DNA from: Candidatus Aminicenantota bacterium | Lineage (GTDB): Bacteria; Acidobacteriota; Aminicenantia; Aminicenantales; Aminicenantaceae | Length of the DNA stretch: 12,166 nucleotides | Reading direction: 5' to 3' | Assembly: GCA_030633795.1 (NCBI GenBank) | Contig: DAOWCB010000011.1 | Span: forward strand, 1-12,166 | Shown: positions 8,234 to 12,166 of the stretch, in pieces | How the letters are laid out: each line of letters starts with the position of its first letter | Numbering within the stretch: position 1 is the first letter of the stretch | The notes under the pieces: generated by a model | Seen by the model: the letters and a program-made list of their open reading frames with translations, nothing else | Database searches by the model: none | What the model was told of the DNA's origin: nothing | Position numbers and translations under genes: made by a program

Positions 8234-8334
8234 GGATCAACAAACATGTTGTGGGAGTGTCCAATATTCCGTGTTTTTTCGGGGCGGCTTAGCTAGCTTT
8301 GCGTGAATTGGGTATCATGGATTTTTAGTACTGT

Positions 8335-8339
8335 GGAGG
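8335..8339 (+). promoter_or_regulatory. Ribosome binding site fixing the start of the 778-residue gene
   Basis: GGAGG lies five bases before the ATG at 8345. The longer frame could start at a GTG at 8303, but nothing resembling a Shine-Dalgarno sequence precedes it, and the 14 extra residues are Trp-rich and unlike a typical N-terminus. This favours 8345. Confidence 0.75.
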
Positions 8340-8344
8340 TCGGT

Positions 8345-10681
8345 ATGAAGGTCAGCGAGGTTTTGCGACAGGTCAGACAGGTGAGGATTCCTAAAAAGGG
8401 TTTTCCCGTTGAGGAAACGATAGCAAAGGAACTTTTAGGATCGTGTGATAACCGAGCTGATGTGATAAAGGTCGACGATTCCGGATTCGTTTCTGAGGAA
8501 GGAACCCTTTATATCGCAGTCGTTCCGAAAGGCCTTCGTGCACGGCTGGATCATCAGGGATTGGCATTCTCTTCCCAAGATGATTGGGTGTCCATAAACA
8601 GTGACGTCAATCAATGTTTATGGCTTCTGAGCTCCAAACCCTATTTTCTCTATACAGGATTTACCCAGCTGATCGAGCATTTTTTGAAAAAAAAAGTTGC
8701 CGGTGTCTTGCCTTGGATGCAGGAAATGAGTTTTTCTGTCGAAAAATCGACTTTCGATCTTTTCCTCACCCAATATGCCCGGCTAATCCGGGATTTTGAC
8801 CGGGAAAAATACATTCGGGAATATGCCCGTTTAGGATTCACCCATATCGAGGTCAATGCTCTGGCATCTTCCTTCCCGTGGGAGAAAGGTGTCCCTGGGG
8901 AATTTTATGCGGATTTCTACACTTATTGCCCGGCTCTCGACCAATTCGTATCAAGCCGGTTGAATCAGGGAATTTATCCAGCGGAATATCTTGAGAGCAA
9001 TCTGAAGCTGCTGAAGGACAACGCCAGGCTGGCTTTAAAGTACGGACTTGTTCCTGGATTGCTTTGTTTTGAGCCCCGCTCCGTTCCCGAAACCCTGTTG
9101 GAAAAATACCCCACACTCAGGGGGGCACGCGTAGACCATCCATTCCGCAGTTTTAAACCTCGGTACAATCTTTCGATTGCACATCCTATTGTTCAAAAGC
9201 ATTATCAGGAACTTTTGATCAAGTTGATGAAAGAGGTTCCGGAATTGGGCTTCATGACGATCTGGAGCAATGACAGCGGAGCCGGCTTCGAGCACACCAA
9301 GTCGTTATATGTGGGCCGCAATGGCGGGGCTTTCCTGATACGGGAATGGAAGGACGATGAGGCGATCGCCGAAGTTGCAGCTGCGAATATCATTCGCTTT
9401 TTTGCCCTTTTGCGGGATGCCGGATCCCGGATCAATCCGGGATTCCGTATCGTCACCCGGTTGGAATCTTTTTATGGCGAGAGAGATCACCTTTGGCCGC
9501 AACTGGAAGAACGGGTGGATGTGGAGGTGAATTCATTGCTGGTCAAAGGATGGGAATCAATTTATCCCCATCCTCGATACTCTGATGTCAAAGTTGTGGG
9601 TTCGGCCTATCAAAACACGCTGATGGACAAAGAAACGGGTGCGATGAATGAGTTGAATTCCCGGAACAGCCGGTCTTATTTTTATCATGCTTTTGGATGC
9701 CACACCAACCACGAACCTCTCTTGGGGATCCCGTTCCCATGGCTCACTTTTGAGAAATTGCAGGCTTTTGCCGAACAGGGCGTGAGGACTCTAGCTCATG
9801 TCGGCGGCATCCATCCTCCGGATAAGGTGCCCTATGCCGTGAATCAAGAAATATTCCGGCTCTTCCAGTTGAATCCATCCTTGGACATCGAAGAAGCTGT
9901 CCAGAAAATGGCTTTGCGATACGCTGGACGAGCAAATGCAGATGATTTGGTTGAAGGATGGCGGCTTGTGGAGCAAGCCATACGGGCTTTTATCCCTCTT
10001 TCCATCTATTCCCATTATGGTGTCGTCTGGCAGAGGCTTTTTGTGCGGCCGCTTGTTCCGGATATCGACAGGATCCCAGAATCGGAGAGGGCCTACTATG
10101 AGTCGCAAATGTGCACCTCCATCCATAATCCCAACAGGGTAGACTTGGCCCAGGACGTGCTGTTTGAGCTTGTCACGAAGGACTATGCGCACAAGGCTTT
10201 TTTAAGGATCGATGCAAATGTCTGGACCCCCTTGGAATCGGCGATCAGTTTTTTCAAAGAAAAGAAAGAAGAGGCAACAAGCACAGGAGATCAAAAAGCC
10301 GCATCGGTCTTTGAAGATCAGTATTTTCGGGCACGTGCTCTGAAGTGTTTGTACACAACATTGAGGAACATGGCTGTTTGGATATATGCCGTGCAAGAAT
10401 ACCAGGATGCTGGCGATCCCAGTGCTGGAGCAACTGCCCGTAAACTTCTGGATGAGATGATGGAAAAAGAGATCCGAAATTGCAGAGAGTTGATCGAGCT
10501 ATGGAACGAGTCTCCGATAGAATGGATGATCATTTCCGGTACAGAGGAAACCCCATTCATCCATGCTGCGAATTTTGCTGAATTGCTCGAAAAAAAGATC
10601 ACGCTGATGGAAAATCATCGCAAAGATGAACCATCCCTCGATCCGGATTACATGTTCAGGTTAGCCGATAATCCATATTAG
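8345..10681 (+). CDS. Putative glycoside hydrolase-like TIM-barrel protein, specificity unknown
   Basis: 778 residues, no signal peptide, not assigned to a named family with confidence. The layout resembles GH67/GH20-type enzymes: a small alpha/beta N-terminal domain (about 30-115, strands such as GTLYIAVVPKG), then a barrel-like region (about 145-500) with repeated strand-helix units. These include YARLGFTHIEVNAL, LALKYGLVPGLLCFEPRS and FRIVTRLESFYGE. A notable segment is WSNDSGAGFE at 307-316, at the end of a predicted beta strand, with Asp310 and Glu316 as candidate active-site acids. NHEPLLGIPFPW at 455-466 is another conserved-looking loop. The C-terminal 220 residues are mostly helical. 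The gene begins 111 bases after the UroD-like gene, so a separate promoter is possible, though none is convincing. It ends two bases from the convergent mpgP. A hydrolase or lyase acting on the same glycans is inference. Confidence 0.7.
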   Translation: MKVSEVLRQVRQVRIPKKGFPVEETIAKELLGSCDNRADVIKVDDSGFVSEEGTLYIAVVPKGLRARLDHQGLAFSSQDDWVSINSDVNQCLWLLSSKPYFLYTGFTQLIEHFLKKKVAGVLPWMQEMSFSVEKSTFDLFLTQYARLIRDFDREKYIREYARLGFTHIEVNALASSFPWEKGVPGEFYADFYTYCPALDQFVSSRLNQGIYPAEYLESNLKLLKDNARLALKYGLVPGLLCFEPRSVPETLLEKYPTLRGARVDHPFRSFKPRYNLSIAHPIVQKHYQELLIKLMKEVPELGFMTIWSNDSGAGFEHTKSLYVGRNGGAFLIREWKDDEAIAEVAAANIIRFFALLRDAGSRINPGFRIVTRLESFYGERDHLWPQLEERVDVEVNSLLVKGWESIYPHPRYSDVKVVGSAYQNTLMDKETGAMNELNSRNSRSYFYHAFGCHTNHEPLLGIPFPWLTFEKLQAFAEQGVRTLAHVGGIHPPDKVPYAVNQEIFRLFQLNPSLDIEEAVQKMALRYAGRANADDLVEGWRLVEQAIRAFIPLSIYSHYGVVWQRLFVRPLVPDIDRIPESERAYYESQMCTSIHNPNRVDLAQDVLFELVTKDYAHKAFLRIDANVWTPLESAISFFKEKKEEATSTGDQKAASVFEDQYFRARALKCLYTTLRNMAVWIYAVQEYQDAGDPSAGATARKLLDEMMEKEIRNCRELIELWNESPIEWMIISGTEETPFIHAANFAELLEKKITLMENHRKDEPSLDPDYMFRLADNPY

Positions 10682-10683
10682 TA

Positions 10684-11517
10684 TTAGGGGACGTCCCCAA
10701 TTTCCTTTTCCAGGATCTGCAAAACGGAATAGTTCCAACCGGCAGGACCGCTGCCTGGTGATTTGATTAGATTGTCCAATGTTATGTTAGGGTTGTGACT
10801 CCCATCCGGTTTTTTGACCAACACAGGAAAATCCACAATTTGAAGCATGGGCAAATCATTCTGGCTATCCCCAAGGCCCAGGGTCTTGACCTTGTCGTAT
10901 GCTCTTCTGGAAATGTCCGTGAGGTATGAGACGGCCTTTCCCTTATCACTTTCTCCGATGAGATGATAAAATCGTCCGCCTTGGATGATCTGGAGATGAT
11001 TCTCATTCGCGATCTCTCGGATTTTTTCCAGTTTTGTTTTGTCTTTCAGGAGGAAAGGCTCATCGTATTCCCTCTCTTTTGCCAGGATGCCTTCATCTGG
11101 AGGAATCTCGCAAAGATTAGCCACTTCCTGGGCTGATATATCACCGAATCCTCTCACCGTATTGGGAAATCTAGACTGTATTTTCTGCAATGTTCCCCTG
11201 ATTTTGTGGTAGGGAGTGCCAAACTCGATTATCAAATATTTAAAGTCTTTTCGTGTAAAAGGAAACTCAAAGGAAAAATAGTCCAAAGGAACAAAAATGG
11301 CCCCGCCATTCTCGGATATGAAGGGATGCGTGTTGTCGAGCCGTAATCGAAACTTTTCAATTTCGGCCCGGGTTTTGCTCGAGCAAATGATTAAAGGAAT
11401 GTTGTTGTCTTTCAGAGCATCGAGAGCGGGAAGAGCTGGTTCATATGAATAGGTATGATAGTCCGCAAGCGTGCCGTCGAGATCGGTGAAAACAATTAGC
11501 TGTCCAGTTTTTCGCAT
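10684..11517 (-). CDS. mpgP: Mannosyl-3-phosphoglycerate phosphatase (HAD-IIB)
   Basis: 277 residues, typical for the family. HAD motif I is DLDGTL with nucleophile Asp12 and Asp14, motif II is CSSKTRAE (Ser46/Ser47), motif III is Lys192 in DKGKA, and motif IV is GDSQND at 216-221. PFISENGGAIF at 65-75 is characteristic of the MPGP branch of HAD-IIB. The enzyme dephosphorylates mannosyl-3-phosphoglycerate to mannosylglycerate, a compatible solute; related enzymes accept glucosyl-3-phosphoglycerate. The synthase that should make the substrate is not in the window. The ATG has no visible Shine-Dalgarno sequence, but an in-frame TAA 36 bases upstream and the position of motif I leave little alternative. 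The last residues (GDVP) are encoded by a perfect palindrome. It is convergent with the sugar operon. Confidence 0.88.
   Translation of the reverse strand: MRKTGQLIVFTDLDGTLADYHTYSYEPALPALDALKDNNIPLIICSSKTRAEIEKFRLRLDNTHPFISENGGAIFVPLDYFSFEFPFTRKDFKYLIIEFGTPYHKIRGTLQKIQSRFPNTVRGFGDISAQEVANLCEIPPDEGILAKEREYDEPFLLKDKTKLEKIREIANENHLQIIQGGRFYHLIGESDKGKAVSYLTDISRRAYDKVKTLGLGDSQNDLPMLQIVDFPVLVKKPDGSHNPNITLDNLIKSPGSGPAGWNYSVLQILEKEIGDVP
10687..10698. repeat. Perfect 12-base palindrome at the convergent gene ends
   Basis: GGGGACGTCCCC reads the same on both strands. It covers the last four sense codons of mpgP (Gly-Asp-Val-Pro) immediately before its TAA and begins six bases after the stop of the 778-residue gene. 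As RNA it could fold only as an unlooped or short-loop stem and lacks a T-run, so it is not a classical terminator. It resembles REP-type extragenic palindromes, which often sit between convergent genes. No second copy was seen in the window. Confidence 0.6.
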
Positions 11518-11537
11518 GTCGATAAAATAAATTAATT

Positions 11538-11556
11538 TAAATCTAATAAAGATTTA
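11538..11556. repeat. Inverted repeat overlapping the mpgP -10 region (possible operator)
   Basis: TAAATCT and AGATTTA form a perfect 7-base inverted repeat around a 5-base centre (AATAA). It covers the proposed -10 element and part of the spacer of the mpgP promoter, where a repressor dimer would block transcription. AT-rich inverted repeats also arise by chance, so the operator role is inferred. Confidence 0.35.
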
Positions 11557-11568
11557 TGTTGATGTCAA
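11540..11568 (-). promoter_or_regulatory. Sigma70-type promoter of mpgP
   Basis: Read on the minus strand, a perfect -35 hexamer TTGACA (11568-11563) is followed after 17 bases by TAGATT (11545-11540, four of six consensus positions). The bases upstream of the -35 are A/T tracts resembling an UP element. Transcription would begin near 11533, giving a leader of only about 16 bases before the ATG at 11517 and no Shine-Dalgarno sequence. Confidence 0.6.
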
Positions 11569-11587
11569 AAAAAATATCATTTTTTTT
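11567..11587. repeat. A8/T8 inverted repeat upstream of mpgP promoter
   Basis: Eight A residues (11567-11574) and eight T residues (11580-11587) flank TATCA. The tract lies directly upstream of the mpgP -35 and of the ATG of the small plus-strand ORF. It may act as bent DNA or an UP element; as simple sequence it may also mean nothing. Confidence 0.4.
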
Positions 11588-11761
11588 ATGAATAATTCAG
11601 GTGGTTCTCTTCCATTTTGTGTGTGTGAACTTAAAGGTCAAAGGTCTATCAGGCATGCCGAATGCTCTAATACGTTGAAGATAAAAGTAGCGTCATTATT
11701 AGACAAACTTGGTGATGGTTTCAAAATTCTTGAGCTGGGAGAAATGTTGAACGCTTGCTGA
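11588..11761 (+). CDS. Possible small protein of 57 residues, unknown
   Basis: An ATG frame running to TGA at 11759-11761 encodes 57 residues beginning MNNSGGSLPFCVCELKGQR. It has four cysteines (including CVC near the start and one at the C-terminus) and a helical-looking second half (LKIKVASLLDKLGDGFKILELGEML). A strong intrinsic terminator follows 13 bases after the stop, which supports a transcript ending here. Against it, there is no Shine-Dalgarno sequence, the start lies directly on an A/T tract, and no family is recognised. It could be a real small protein, a remnant of a larger gene, or chance. It is divergent from mpgP. Confidence 0.3.
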   Translation: MNNSGGSLPFCVCELKGQRSIRHAECSNTLKIKVASLLDKLGDGFKILELGEMLNAC

Positions 11762-11774
11762 TTAAAGCAATATT

Positions 11775-11807
11775 AAAAGGAGGGGATTTATTTCTCCTCC
11801 TTTTTTT
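11775..11807 (+). terminator. Strong rho-independent terminator, probably used from both sides
   Basis: AAAAGGAGGGG (11775-11785) pairs with CTCCTCCTTTT (11794-11804) through 11 base pairs including one G-U, around the 8-base loop ATTTATTT. A run of seven T follows on the plus strand. On the minus strand the stem is followed by TTTT then AATATT, so it can also end the convergent transcript of the gene at 11831-12166, though less ideally. Confidence 0.85.
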
Positions 11808-11830
11808 GCCTAAAATTCAGTAAAAAAAGC

Positions 11831-12166
11831 TCAATCCCGCTTGGTGGTTCTTTTGTAGTTAGGAGATAATGCCTCTCTTACATCTTCTACTAATATAAAA
11901 GCTCCTCCATCCTCTTTGAGAAGTAGATCTATTCGTTGTGCTAATCCCATGGTTATATAGAGCTTATCTACTTTTTCTGAGTAGAATAAAAGTTTCTTCT
12001 TTAATGTTAAAAGCTCTTCCGATTCAATCCCTGTTGCTTTGTTTTTAATTTCAAATAATGCGCTTCGTAGTTGTTCAATTGAGGTATCTGGGTATAGAAC
12101 TACGGACTTCGGTTGACATGTTTGTTCCAGCAGATAGACTTGGATCGGGAGGAAATTGTAATGACA
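11831..12166 (-). CDS. 3' part of an unidentified minus-strand gene (partial)
   Basis: On the minus strand the frame starting exactly at base 12166 is open for 111 codons to a TGA at 11833-11831; the start codon lies beyond the right edge. The only Met inside is late (residue 73), so no internal start is plausible. The fragment looks protein-like. It has a short beta-type region (SVVLYPDTS, 21-29), then two amphipathic, Lys/Glu-rich helical stretches (IEQLRSALFEIKNKATG and ESEELLTLKKKLLFYSEKVDKLYITMGLAQRIDLLLKE). It ends with GGAFILVEDVREALSPNY and a basic tail KRTTKRD. I recognise no family. An intrinsic terminator lies 24 bases downstream. Codon use is more AT-rich than in the sugar operon, which may mean a different origin. 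Confidence 0.6.
   Translation of the reverse strand, partial: CHYNFLPIQVYLLEQTCQPKSVVLYPDTSIEQLRSALFEIKNKATGIESEELLTLKKKLLFYSEKVDKLYITMGLAQRIDLLLKEDGGAFILVEDVREALSPNYKRTTKRD

Noticed and set aside
8291..8298. AGCTAGCT palindrome in the gap before the 778-residue gene
   Set aside because: An 8-base palindrome is expected by chance and is not placed at a promoter.
8303..8344. GTG at 8303 as the start of the last operon gene
   Set aside because: No ribosome binding site before it, whereas GGAGG sits five bases before the ATG at 8345.
11633..11646. Tandem AAAGGTC AAAGGTC
   Set aside because: Only two copies of a 7-mer inside the small ORF; likely chance.
1..12166. Search by eye for CRISPR arrays, tRNA or rRNA genes, insertion sequences and riboswitches
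   Set aside because: No regularly spaced repeats, cloverleaf-like conserved arms, transposase genes or long structured leaders were seen.

Overview
The window reads as bacterial chromosome of moderate GC content, densely packed with plus-strand genes from the left edge to about 10681 and then turning into an AT-richer, minus-strand and sparse segment. Genes use ATG and GTG starts, Shine-Dalgarno sequences of the AGGAG type and 4-base stop/start overlaps. No introns, tRNA, rRNA, CRISPR array or insertion sequence was seen. The host cannot be fixed from this sequence. The gene set (GH38 mannosidase, KDPG aldolase/KDG kinase fusion, UroD-like protein, Gfo/Idh/MocA oxidoreductase, mannosyl-3-phosphoglycerate phosphatase) would suit an anaerobic or thermophile-related sugar-degrading bacterium, for example an uncultured lineage such as Aminicenantes; that is a low-confidence guess.

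Region 1 (1-10681, plus strand) is a carbohydrate-catabolic gene cluster, probably one operon that starts upstream of the window. It contains, in order: the last codons of an unknown upstream gene, an SDR dehydrogenase, a fusion of KDPG aldolase and a PfkB-type KDG kinase, a DUF2461 protein, a GH38 alpha-mannosidase, a Gfo/Idh/MocA oxidoreductase, a UroD-like protein, and a 778-residue protein resembling TIM-barrel glycoside hydrolases of unknown specificity. None of the complete enzymes carries a visible signal peptide, so the chemistry appears cytoplasmic. The simplest joint reading is that imported alpha-mannosides or related glycosides are cut by the two hydrolase-like proteins and oxidised by the Gfo/Idh/MocA and SDR enzymes. 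The acid sugar would then reach 2-keto-3-deoxygluconate, which the fusion enzyme phosphorylates and cleaves to pyruvate and glyceraldehyde 3-phosphate. Transporter, dehydratase and regulator genes are not in the window.

Region 2 (10682-11580) holds a minus-strand mannosyl-3-phosphoglycerate phosphatase (mpgP), convergent with the operon and only two bases from it. A perfect 12-base palindrome, GGGGACGTCCCC, forms the last codons of mpgP. mpgP has a good sigma70-type promoter overlapped by an inverted repeat, and almost no leader.

Region 3 (11581-12166) is AT-rich. It has a possible 57-codon plus-strand ORF, a strong intrinsic terminator at 11775-11807, and the 3' end of a minus-strand gene of unknown function that enters from the right edge.
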